NCBI GenBank assembly: GCA_900169235.1
Contig: FWCC01000185.1
Span: 62,001 to 126,000, forward strand
Length of the DNA: 64,000 nucleotides
Source of the DNA: Zarea fungicola
Taxonomy: Eukaryota > Ascomycota > Sordariomycetes > Hypocreales > Cordycipitaceae
Direction of reading: 5' to 3'
Shown piece by piece: positions 46,473-57,307 of this stretch. The notes below the pieces were generated by a model, which saw only the letters and a program-made list of their open reading frames with translations, searched no databases and was not told where the DNA came from. How positions within the stretch are numbered: the stretch's first letter is position 1; each line of letters starts with the position of its first letter. The translations under genes and the position numbers were made by a program.

Positions 46473-48766
46473 TCATCGCACGAGGACTTTCACACCAGTA
46501 GTGTCAAAAGCAGGCATAGGAAACAAAAGCCCATGTATGGGGGTCACGTCTCTCAGGGTGGTATCTCGGAGCAAGAAGTCGGCCGAGTCGGGACGGAATA
46601 AGCGAGCAAGCGTGTGGTACATTTGCATGTATACCAAACTGTACCCCAGATATTATTAGTTTCCCATGATTAGATAACCGGCGTACCAAGGGGCGCTTGC
46701 TTACTTTTTACCGACGCAGCTTCGGCTGCCGGTCGCAAAGGGAACAAAGTGGCTGCGCATGGTGTCTAGATGCTCCGGTGTCGCATCTAACCAGCGGCTG
46801 GGTTCAAACTGGCCTGGATTGGGAAACACTGTAGCATCCCTGTGCATCCAATAGGTCGACATGGAGATGGGTGTCTACGAATGAACATGTTATCATCTAG
46901 CTCAGTGAATGAAGCTTCTTTATCAACGAGGCAATCACACAAAATTAACTCACCCCCTTTGGTATAGTCCAGCCGCAAAGCTCAACTTCATCATGTGGAA
47001 ACACGCGAGGTGTGCGGTTCATGCCGCCAATGGCGAGTCTACGTGAAGATGGAAGTAGTTAGAACATAATGGTAGTTAAATAACTTGGATTTTCAGTATA
47101 TACGCCAAAAAAAAAAATCAACGTACCTTAGACCCTCGGAGATGCACGCGCTTAAATATGGCAGCTTTTCAAACTCCATCCAAGTAGGCTCCGTTCCGGC
47201 CTTTTCAAAGCTGGACCAAGCCTCGTCGAGCTCCTGCCGGAGCAACTCAAGCTTGGTCGCGTCGAGCAGGAGATGCGTAATGATGGTGCTGAGCGTAAAC
47301 GACACGTTGTGAGCTCCAGCCTGCTGAATGAGCTGCGCGAGACGCCCAAAGCCGCTGCTGCCAAACTCCTGCTCGACGAGGTCGCTGTGCACCAGGTGAT
47401 CCAGGACCGTGGTCTCGCCCCGCGTCTTGGCTTCGTCAGAGGGCCTCTTGCGAGCCAAAATTACCTGGCGGCGGGCTTTCTACCTTTGCAGTTAGTTTTG
47501 AACCATGAGAGCAGAAGCATCAATCCATATATATATAAATATATTCGTGACATACCTCGTCCCAAACTGTCCACTTGGTGACACGGCTCACCAAGGACCG
47601 AATTGCTGGCCGGGTTATCCATCTAAAGAGATTGTTAATCTCCAAACCAAAAGAATTATAGACCCTTCTGTAAGTTGAAAACATACCCAACCAGCCATGG
47701 CATGTGCTTAAACAAGGGCACACTCAGCGTCCCGTTCTTGAGGGTTTCGTACCAGGCATCGTTAAAATCAGGGTCGGCAAGATAGTCGCTGGGCTCCTCG
47801 AAAATAACGGACGATATAATGTCCGTCGTCAGCGAGCTGAGGGCGTTTGTCATGTTGACCACCTGGCCGGTGCCTTGAAAGCTGCGCAGTCGGATGCAAA
47901 GCCTTTCTGCCCGCTCAACCAGGCGCGGCTCAATGCCGAGAATGCCGCCCCGCGAAAAGAGCTTGTCGAGCGGTGCTCGAAGACGCCTGTGAGAATCATG
48001 AGGCGTTGAGATTGCCGTCATGTCTGAATTCATCATTAGAGCCGAAATAAAAGACTGGCATTCTAAAGCATTAGATCAAAATCATCTCATACCTTCGAAG
48101 CCAGTGCCGTTGCTAAATCGTCTATAAGAGTTTGTTTTTCTGACTGCACCGGTGACGAAAATCTTGTGATAGGCAGAGGATTCAAGAATATGTATTTCCT
48201 CTGGCGTAACTCTGACGACAGGGCCTTTGTGAGCTCGGTTAGCAATCATCCACGGTCATAAACTTGGAGGTCGCCTTGACGTCTCTGGTTTTTAATGCCA
48301 TGTACAACATACCATATTTCTCATGCATTTTGCGAATTTCTTCATAATACATGCCGGTTCGAATGAAATTGTGGTAAAATTCGTACCAATGTGTGACCTT
48401 GGCGAGAAACGGACCAGGAAAGGCGGCAATGGGACTAAAATAAATTCGATATGTAATCAGGGCGAAGACGTAGATGATTGCCCCAACTAGATGAGCAAGT
48501 CCGATATTCTGCCATGTCAAAATTTCCCAGTACAGATCTATACGTTGGTGGCAAGTTGCAAGGATTGATGCGATCTGGCCAGGCAGATCAGCAGCAATGG
48601 TTGCCATCTGAGTCGGCATCCCACTAAGATGGGATGATATCCGCGGCAGACTAGATTGAATTGACGAGATGTTATTCATGCTGATTGAGATTGTTGGTAG
48701 TCTAAAATTCTGAACAGAATAACAACTCATTGATAGGAGCGTCACAACTATATCTATAAACCGCAC
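46473..48766 (-). CDS. Cytochrome P450 monooxygenase
   Basis: Haem-thiolate monooxygenase, probably anchored in the ER membrane. Eight exons, 48313-48766, 48093-48224, 47687-48023, 47556-47622, 47127-47479, 46954-47038, 46705-46874 and 46473-46638, close in frame at 587 residues. One membrane span, HLVGAIIYVFALITYRIYF, is followed by the FPGPFLAK hinge. The ExxR helix reads ISEGLR (Glu445, Arg448), the PERF region FEPSRWL, and the haem loop FVPFATGSRSCVGKN with Cys529. The I-helix reads AGAHNVSFT and lacks the usual acid-Thr pair. About 95 residues precede the span, which is long; a downstream Met could be the real start. Overall it resembles the trichodiene-oxygenase/benzoate-hydroxylase-like fungal P450s. 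No other biosynthetic core enzyme is nearby, so the substrate is unknown. Confidence 0.9.
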
Positions 48767-50687
48767 ACAGAACGGTTCGTTCAGTTTACAAGCTAATGCA
48801 CGTCTAGCTCCGCTGCAAATGGTACTCGGAGAGATTCTTTTTTGGGCACAAAATCATGACGCTTCAAAAAGAACATGCCGGCATTCATGCAAGTGAGTGG
48901 AAAGCCTCGTCAACGAGCCATCGGGACATAAAAGCACATGGAAAAGCCTGGTTCGCTGCAAAGTGCGGAACTATGCCGAGGTGACTGTCTCAGTACGTAT
49001 GTATGCAGTACCGGTATGGAGAACCTTGGATGCCGTACTGGGTCCGAATCATCCAAACAATTCCTTTTGCAGATTAGATTAAAATGCAACGTGGCACTGC
49101 TTGTCAGGCTGCAGGAATAAAACAAGATTTGTTTTTTGAGTATCGGCACGGACACCAGTAGCAGCGCAAGATGCCTTGTTTGCCCGGCGGCAAGCTATTC
49201 GCGCGCTTTTCCAGCTTAGATGGGCCTTGCCGCCGAGTAGCTGAGAGCGCATAAGTCAAAAGCTTCCGGCAAGTTTGGTATCCGAGGGTGATGCTACCCT
49301 TAAGCTACTGCTCGCCGTCGGTTTGAGAACCGAGAGCAAAATGGTACCCAAAGAGCAAACCTAGAGCCAGGGTGCGCCATGTAAGTAGCTTGCGTGCGGG
49401 GCTATAAGCTGCAGGTCTATTTTTTTGTGACAGAGGTAACTATAATTGACAGTGGAGGGCTCGAGAACGAACAGGCTAATGTATGCTGCATAAGAACACC
49501 TCGTCACTCCACCAGGACGGATCCCATGATAAGCCTGCATAAAGACATGGCCGAAGCAGAGAACTTGATGGACCTTTGGGGCAGAAAATACACTCATGAC
49601 TCTGCTTTATTGTGGCACAAGGTTACACAGCTGAAAACAGGACATAGTCAGAACATTGGAGAAGAGGCTTGGAATTACATGTAGTGCAGCACAACTGCAG
49701 ACGGACAAACTGCGCTGTGCCACCGACGTGGACGCGGCACCGATGGCCGTGTTACTGTAAAGAATCGAAACCGGCGGTGAACTGCTTCCAGTGTGTGTTT
49801 GACTCGTCTGGAAAATTAAAATTGACCTGCGTGGCACACATCGATGCAGTACCTACTGAATCAAGGCAGCGCTGCCTTGCGGTATTTGTGATGGTGGTAT
49901 AAGAGCGCCTTGGGATGCGAGTAAGTCACTTCTCAATAACATCATTGGGCTGAAAACTGAGAACCCCGCTTGTTGTGGAAATCTCCCGTAATGACACAAT
50001 GGTTGGACTTGGCAATAATAAAGTCCCCAGGAAACTCGACCTGCAGGAATCTGTCAAATAAGTACTCCTGCACTGGTGACATATCGCTACGCAGCGTTTG
50101 GATCACAGACGTGTCGAGGGGGCACTTTAAATGACAAGCCACAAAATTCAAGAAAGAAAAACAAGCTTGACACGCCGATATCTAAAAAGCTTGGACTGTC
50201 ACAAAGATCTGGACGTGGGGCGTAATCTCCAATTTCGATAGCCCGCAGCAGTCCTTTGAGACAAAAAGGGCTTGCAGCATGAAGAGAAACATGGCTCTGT
50301 GCAAACCAGTCAATACATATTTTACTACCTGCAAGTCGTGCAAGAATGACGACATGGCTTTGCACGTGAATAGAGATGCCTCGGAATGAATTGATAATGG
50401 CAACTACATGGTACAGAACGCTCAAGCATCACACTGTACGAGAGTCCTTGTAGGAAGAAGCAAGTAGAATAGAAGATGTTTGACACTATACCAGATTAAT
50501 CCGCGAAATTAATACATATATCTTTCATTTTGCCTCATTATTGTATGCCAAACTCGTTAAACCCACCAAGGGCAATATGCCTCATGCTTTTCTCTATAAT
50601 ACATTGCCCTTTGTGACCCATATCCAAAAATAATAATATTACATGTAAAGGCGCAAGCTCCCACAGAAAACTAGGGGCATCCCCTTT
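48767..50687. other. 1.9-kb intergenic stretch
   Basis: Only short ORFs without motifs are present. It contains the P450 promoter at its left end and the 3' flank of the Zn2Cys6 gene at its right end. No RNA gene or repeat recognised. Confidence 0.5.
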
Positions 50688-53296
50688 TCAACCCTCGGAC
50701 ATCTCCCACCCCCACTCCTTCAGCAGCTGCTGCACGCGGTACTCCGTCTCCCAGCCCATGTCGGCGTTGACGCGGCGCATAATGTCCAGCGCCATGTACC
50801 GCTCGTCATTGTCCACCAGGCACTGCGCGGCGATGAAGATGGTCTGCGTCTGGTGCAGCATCATGGACATGGTCGGCGAGCTCAGCGCGATGCCAAAGAT
50901 TTCGCGGCTCCGGAACCGCAGCTCCGACTCGACGCTCCGGTTCGCAGACAGGAACTGAAAGACGGCGTTGCCCTGGAGCGACGACGACGAGCCGTCGGCG
51001 GCCGGCGGGTGCGGTTGGGGCGGGCGGTGGACCAAAAGCAGCATGCGCGCGAGGTGGTACGTCTGGATCGTGGAGCCGCACATGGCGCTCGTGAACCAAA
51101 TGTCCGGGATGGTGACGGGACGGAGCGGGCTCGAGGCCGTGGTGGGCTCGGTGGCGCTCCGCTCGATGCGCGCGCACGGCTGGAACCAGTCCGGCAGGCC
51201 GTCGTACCATACGTCGAGCTGGTGGCTGATGTCGTTCCACCGGTCCATGATGGCCCAGTCGGAGGAGGAGCTGTGCGAGTTGGGGGACACGCCGGGAGCG
51301 GCGCCGGCACCACCGGCACCGGCGCTTGCGCTGCTCTGTGGTGAGTCTGCCGCCGCCGCCGCCGCCGCCGCCACCTGTCTTCGCTGCTTGGCGTCTCGGG
51401 TGTCGGCAATGTAGTTGAAGACTTTGGCGAGGATCCAGAGGAGCGCGTTGGAAATCATGTCGTCTCGCATGGCGCCTTCTCGAATACCATTTGATGGCAG
51501 GACGAGACCGTGCTCATCAATCTCGAGCCCGGCCACTCTCCATATGGATAAATCTTCCATGTCTAGACGTGTTCTACGTTCGAGGATAACTACACACGGT
51601 CCATGTTAGCATATCTCGGAGAAAGATTGAGCTGATACTACCGAAGCTCTGGATTTTAAAAACATACAAGCAGCATATACATCTTGACGGAAGAAATTCC
51701 AAAAGATGGCTTTGCGAGATTTCGTTGGGCTGGAGCTCATGAGCGAAATCACACCCGTCTGTTCGAGGTCCAGCACCAGCATCGTCCCGCTCAGATGGCG
51801 CGTCCACTCCGGATCGGACGCACTCATAAACTCAAAGTTGCACAGAATGGCCATGGCCGCAAGGGTCTCGTCCGAAATCTCAGTCTCGGTCCGGCCCTGG
51901 TCGCCAGACTGCCCCAGCTCATCGTCATCTGGCGGCGGTGGCGGCGGCGGCTTCGTCGCCAACGATAACCCGCTCAGATTATGCGCCCGCTCCAGGGTTC
52001 GGCGCAGGAGCTTGATGGCCTGTGAGTAGTACTTGGTCCCATGCCAGGCCCAGTCCACGGACTCGGCCCCGGGCCACGAGGTGGTCGTCGCGACATGCGA
52101 CTGCCGCACCGGTGTCTTGGGGGCATCCGTCTTGCCTCTCGTCCTGCTGAGATGTTTCGCGGCATACGCGCACGCCGCGTACCTGAGAAGCGGATGGGAC
52201 AGTGCCTTGATGGGAACCTTGACTTCAAAATATGCTTCCATGAAGTAAAGATCCAACCTGCAGAAAAAAGTGACCCGTCAGCAGTTGTTACTATAAGCTC
52301 TGGAACTGGACTCTTACCATTTTCCGGGCTGTTCAGAAAAGTGTCGGAGCAAAAATGCAACTTCGGGGTCCGTTTCCACGGCGCGCGTCGATCTCTGCCC
52401 CTGCGAGGTATGTGATTGCGGCGAGTCGGCATACTGGTAGACGGATCGCGAGGTACCCGACGAGACGTAGCTGGCGTGCGAGCCGCGGCGGGCATGGTAG
52501 CCCAGGGTGGACGGCGCCGGCCGGAGCAGAAAGTCAAAGTGGTTGGACAGTCGAAAGTCTTGATAATCCGGAGTGCCTGGATTTCGGCGCAGCTGCTGCT
52601 CAAAGGGAGCATAGCTGCTCGGCGACGGATGCGCACCGCGCCCGCTGGACGACTGGTGCGACGGCGGCGTTGGCCTGTCCAGCAGACTCGGCACGGACAT
52701 GGGACTGAGGGTATCCGGCCTCGTAGTCGTAAGAGCACCGCGATTCGAAGGCGAGGCGGCGGCGGCGGGGCTGGTTCCCAAGGAAAGCTGTTGGGTCACC
52801 GGCCCAGAAGAGGCGGGTGAGGATTCAACTTGCATCTCATCGCGGTCGGTGCTGTACACGGCGGGATCCTCAGCAACGAATGTGACTGCATGAAGAAATT
52901 TGCCAAGTTAGCTAAAAGACCACTTTTTCTCTATTTTTCTCTATTTTTTGCCATTTTGTTGGGACGCCACTTCACTGGGACGACGCACCTTGGTCAGGGA
53001 CAGGCATCCAGACTGTCGAGCTATTAAAGCTTCGGCTCTTGGCAAAGTAGTTGTTGAGAGAACCGCGATCTCGTGAGAGCGACGCATTCTGCTGGTGACG
53101 AAACACCAGCTCTCCAATCTCACATACTTTGCCGGCCTTTTTGCATTGTCCGCATACAGGCCGCTCCTCGTTGCACTTTAGCTTACGACGACGACAGGTG
53201 AGGCTATAACGAGGGAAGGGCGGTCACAAGTCAGATCACCAAGCCAGCGGAATTTATTTTCAAGTGTTTCTCTTACCACCCAGCGACCGACCGCAT
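50688..53296 (-). CDS. Zn2Cys6 transcription factor
   Basis: Fungal-specific binuclear zinc-cluster regulator. Five exons, 53277-53296, 52989-53203, 52318-52885, 51668-52257 and 50688-51589, give 764 residues. Exon 1 is only 20 nt. Joining it to exon 2 creates the cluster with Cys7, Cys10, Cys17, Cys24, Cys27 and Cys34 (CLTCRRRKLKC... VCGQCKKAGKVC). A Ser/Pro/Ala-rich linker follows (about 85-250). The C-terminal half is a helical fungal transcription-factor domain (YFEVKVPIKALSHPLLRYAACAY; FWNFFRQDVYAA), with an inserted Ala/Ser run. It lies next to a sugar transporter and a beta-mannosidase, so it is a plausible regulator of them. Zn2Cys6 proteins usually read CGG half-sites, and the repeated promoter motif there contains CGG on one strand. 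Confidence 0.93.
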
Positions 53297-54133
53297 TGGA
53301 TTCTCAAAGGCATGCGAAGCTGCCTATCCGATCTATTTTGTTAATTTGTTTGGAATGAAGTTGGAACGCTTTCTCTCTGCCGAAAGTTGCGACGGCCAGG
53401 TCGAGACTTGTGGGGTTGAGAAAGCGCGGGGAGTGCTCTAAATTGGGGGGCGACTTTTTCGCCTGCTCTAGCGGTGGCCTAACTAATCATCGCCAACTAT
53501 TCAACCAGTAAGATTCCAATCAAGGCTTGGTTAGTGCTCCTTTGTGGCGCGGAAGCAAATCACGCTTCGAGTCAGTTGTGGCACCCTTTGCGTGGCCGAG
53601 TTCCCACCCAGTCTCTTCCTTGTGAGCCTAATAAACCCTAATGATCCTCTTAAAAGTACGGAGTAAGTTACCATGACTTGCCGTGAACCGGTAGTCCCCC
53701 TTGTTGGCCTGCGTTAGTCTCCCCTAGTCAGCAAAGTGTATAGCTTCAGGTGCCCGCTCTCGGATAGCCGGATCTACAGAGGTTCCTCCTTGGCTGTTTC
53801 AGAACCCCGCCGCCAACTAACCACTGCATTCGCCTAAATAAATTTAATAATAAACCGTTGATTATCGTTTGTGCAACGAAAAGTCAATCGAGACCAACCG
53901 AGGCTAACCAACAACAAGCACAGACATTCATCGAAACTGGCACAAAAAACATGACGAGCAAAAAAAAGATCGCCAAGGGAAATATAAAATTAGAGACATG
54001 TTCATCTGCTCAAAATGCAATAGTAGCAATTTTTTTCGGGGCTCGCGGCCGGTATTACTTAAAGTGTGGCATGCTGACAGATCCTCCTCCATTGCAACCA
54101 TCAGAGCCCCTCTCTCTTATCGACCCTTGACTA
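53297..54133. other. Promoter of the Zn2Cys6 gene and 3' flank of the transporter
   Basis: No gene is recognised. One TACGGAGTA copy lies at 53657-53665. A 90-codon plus ORF at 53858-54130 has no motif and is not called. Confidence 0.5.
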
Positions 54134-56261
54134 TTACTTTGCCGAAATGTGTTGAGTCAAACCATTCTCTGTATCTTTTCCTTCAATGGTCAGTTCCGTC
54201 TCTCCAACCAAGCCACGCTCCTTCATGTCGCGAAGGTGGTCCATTGCCTTGCCGGTGCCGGCGCTACCGCCAACGTTGGCATCCTCGCCATCAAAGAGCT
54301 TTGCAATCTCCTCCAGCGGGATGCCCTTGGTCTCAACCCACAGAAAGTAGACTACCGTGAAAATCACGCAAAGCATGCAAATATAGAACTAAAAATATCC
54401 CTGGTTAGCTTGAGTTGCCTGCAGGCCAATGTGCTCCACTGCTTACAATATAGAACTTCCACCCCACATTCTGGATGCCAACGGGGTTGATGTACTGGTT
54501 GACAACTGTATGAGAGTTATTAGTAAGCTGTGCGAACAAGGGAACATAGCAAAAGGGGGGGAGCGGGTAACATACCATTGGAGGAGATACCGAAAAAGGT
54601 CAGCGTGAGACCCTTGGCACGGAGCTCATATGGCAGGATTTCCACGGGGTAGGCAATGACGAGACCCTGCCATCCGCAGTTGAATGCAGTGTAAAAGAAG
54701 AAGATCATGACAATGACGCCCTTGGCCATGCCCGCCGACTGGTTCTGCGCGTAAATGGCCGAGAAGACGGTCCACAGGGTGAAGATGATAATCATGGAAC
54801 CAGTGCTGAACAGCACCATCGGGCGACGACCGATGCGGTCGATGCTAAAGGCGGCCCAGAGCGCGACGATGAAGTTCCAGATCTGCAGGCCGCCGTTGAG
54901 ACCGGCCTGCTCGTTGCTGGAGGTGATGCCAATGGTCTCGAGCACGGGCACGAGGTAGTAGCTGATGAGGCCGTTGCCGCACCACTGCGAGAAGAAGCCC
55001 TGGAGGTAGCAGATGAGGGCGCGCTTGCGGTTGCCGGGGGTGCGGAACATCTCGGACCAGCCGCGCTGGCCGTACTCCTTCTCGAGGGCGAGCGTCTCCT
55101 TGATCTCGAGGTACTCGGCCGCGACGTACTCGGTCATGATGCCCTCTCCGTGGTAGTGCTTGAGGATCTCGAGAGCCTCGTCAAATCGGTCTTGGTCAAT
55201 GAGGAATCGGGGTGACTGATGAGAGGGAAAGCAAGTCAGTCAAAATACTTTCGATAGTTTCATATTTTCCAACGACATTATTGACTTACCTCTGGAACGA
55301 ACCAGATGAGACTGATCTGGATGATGGCTGCGGCACCCTGAAGAATAGAGGGGATTCTCCAAGCCCAAGACGACTGGATGTTGCTGAATTGGTGATTAGT
55401 TGAGATTCTACGACCACAGTGCTGCGGAAAGAGACATACATGGTACCAAAGGTGACCCAAGCTGCGATGATGCTTCCAAAGTACCTATTCCAGTGTGTTA
55501 GCCTTTTACTATTGCAGAGAATTGTCGTTTTTATTTCGGGGTTTCAAATACGTACCAGTTGGCATTGTACATGGCGGTAATGTGCGCACGATGTTGGGTG
55601 TGTGCCAGCTCAGTGACAAGCAGGGGACAGTTTCCTTGGGCAATGGTAACTCCCATTCCCAACAGAATTCGTGCGACGACGAACATGGCGACTATTGTTA
55701 AAAGCACGCATTAGCATTTCTCACTCAATCCAATCATCCTGTTTCTGTTCTTCATCTTTTTGTCAATGCTTACAGTTTTGAGACGAGGCTTGCAGAATGG
55801 TGCCGATGATGGTGACGATGTTGCCAGCAATGATACCCCAGCGACGTCCGTATTTGTCGGCGAAGAAGGCACCAATCGGGAAGGGAAAGACGGCAATGAG
55901 GGCACCAATGGCAAAGGACAGGTTGTAGAAAGCGAGGAGCGACCCGCGGGGGTGGTTGAAGAAGTTCTGCCACTCCACGCTCGTCTGCAGAGCATTCATC
56001 ATGCTGCCATCGTAACCCTCGGCCCATGAGCCGACCAAGGGGATGGTGAGGAGGAAGTAGAGGTTGCGCAGGTTCTTGCGCTTCCACCAGGTAACCTGTG
56101 AGGAGTCCAGGTCAGCATGACAGTTCACTGGTATTGCACCATCTCGTTTCATCAAACACAGGTGAAGATGGATTAAAAATGAATAAAAATCATCGTACCC
56201 TAGGGAAATCCTGGCCAGCCAGAGTGAACGTGTCCGTCTTGGACGTGGTAAAGTAACCCAT
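54134..56261 (-). CDS. MFS sugar transporter (lactose-permease/cellodextrin-transporter-like)
   Basis: Proton-coupled sugar importer with 12 predicted spans, plasma membrane. Eight exons, 56199-56261, 55774-56095, 55556-55691, 55440-55484, 55290-55383, 54576-55215, 54447-54505 and 54134-54388, give 537 residues. Signature motifs are GYDGSMMN after span 1, ADKYGRRWG in the span 2-3 loop, the SPRFLID loop after span 6, IDRIGRRPMVLF in the second half, PYELRAKG near span 10 and VETKG after span 12. The GYDxSMMN and WAWRIPSILQG pattern resembles fungal transporters of disaccharides and other oligosaccharides more than monosaccharide carriers. It is divergent from the beta-mannosidase over a 1,046-bp promoter, which suggests mannobiose or related sugars as substrate. 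Substrate is inferred from neighbours. Confidence 0.92.
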
Positions 56262-56536
56262 GGCGAAAAGTTGGAGTCAGGTTTGGCCTGAGAGACTACA
56301 GATAACAAAGCGTGCTGCAGTAGAAGGTTGGCTGATAGCCAGTGCAGGGTGGTATAGAGCTGATGATCGTCGCTTTGGGAATTTTTTTCCCCAGAATTCC
56401 CCGGATTTCGTGTGGTATTATATAGACTTGCAGCACCACATGGCAGTTTGGCATGATCGTGGAGAAGTGGTTCCGGCCTCAAGGCTAGAGAAGTCCCGAG
56501 GATGAGGGCTTGACATAAGATTTTTATTTAATAGGC

Positions 56537-56549
56537 AGGTTTACCGAAA
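56537..56549 (+). promoter_or_regulatory. Repeated promoter motif, copy 1
   Basis: AGGTTTACCGAAA; identical over 13 bases to copy 3. Read on the other strand it contains CGGTAAA. Confidence 0.55.
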
Positions 56550-56724
56550 CTTTCCTTATTTGGAGACTGGTATTGGTTTTGCAAGCAAAAATTACACTTT
56601 GGCTCTTATTAGTGACTCGCGTTTCTGACTCGCAAAGCATGTAAGTGGGGGGGGCCAAATCGAGTTCGATTCAGCTCACTGTCACGCGCTTGAAGTGCCG
56701 CATTTAGTGGCTTGTACCAGTGGC

Positions 56725-56734
56725 CGGTAAACCT
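56725..56734 (-). promoter_or_regulatory. Repeated promoter motif, copy 2 (inverted)
   Basis: CGGTAAACCT on the plus strand, the reverse complement of AGGTTTACCG. Confidence 0.5.
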
Positions 56735-56879
56735 GCCTAAACAGTGTGACCATGCCGTCACGTCCCAAAACGGGGTATGTTGTCGACTTTTTTCTGGTGG
56801 CTTTGGTTTCCCAAGTCACCAGGTGTGACGAGCCAGCAGCGCCGCTCAGCAGCACACGCATCATGACACCTCTATTAGA

Positions 56880-56892
56880 AGGTTTACCGAAA
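56880..56892 (+). promoter_or_regulatory. Repeated promoter motif, copy 3
   Basis: AGGTTTACCGAAA, the same 13 bases as copy 1. Confidence 0.55.
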
Positions 56893-56969
56893 TCAGAAAC
56901 GCCTCCAACTCATGAGCTCGCCAAATCCAGTAATATTGTTCTCAATATGGCATGTTTGGCGACCTGGGA

Positions 56970-56981
56970 AGGTTTCCCGAA
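56970..56981 (+). promoter_or_regulatory. Repeated promoter motif, variant copy
   Basis: AGGTTTCCCGAA, one base different from the exact copies over 12 positions. Confidence 0.35.
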
Positions 56982-57307
56982 CCGTTGTACGGGGTAGTTA
57001 TGCAGCTAGGATGGCGATGATCAGGCTCCGCGATGCTCCCACCTACATTCCCGACAAATCCGACGCCGAGATATGCCACTTTTTAGCGGAGCTTGAACCG
57101 TAATTGCATAACAGCCAACGTTTTTTCTCCAATTAATGCCATGTGGAGTTGTGAGGGGGAGGGGAAGTTGGGGTATTGGGTATATATATATGTCTTTTCG
57201 GGCAGTCCCCAGCTATCCCTGCTGACACTGGTTCCTTACACGTTTACATCCCGGGAGTTTCGCGGCTTGTAAACAAAAAAAAGCAGAATTGAAAAAAAGA
57301 GAGAAAA

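Larger units (their letters stand above)
56262..57307. promoter_or_regulatory. Divergent transporter/beta-mannosidase promoter
   Basis: Single shared intergenic region between two head-to-head genes. It contains three exact copies and one variant of AGGTTTACCG (listed separately). A TATA-like ATTATATA at 56417-56424 lies about 155 bp before the transporter start, and a TATATATATA run at 57181-57190 lies about 115 bp before the mannosidase start. The layout fits co-regulation. Confidence 0.65.

Noticed and set aside
46473..53296. Secondary-metabolite cluster around the P450 and Zn2Cys6 factor
   Set aside because: No polyketide synthase, peptide synthetase or terpene cyclase lies in the window; neighbours are primary metabolism and sugar use.
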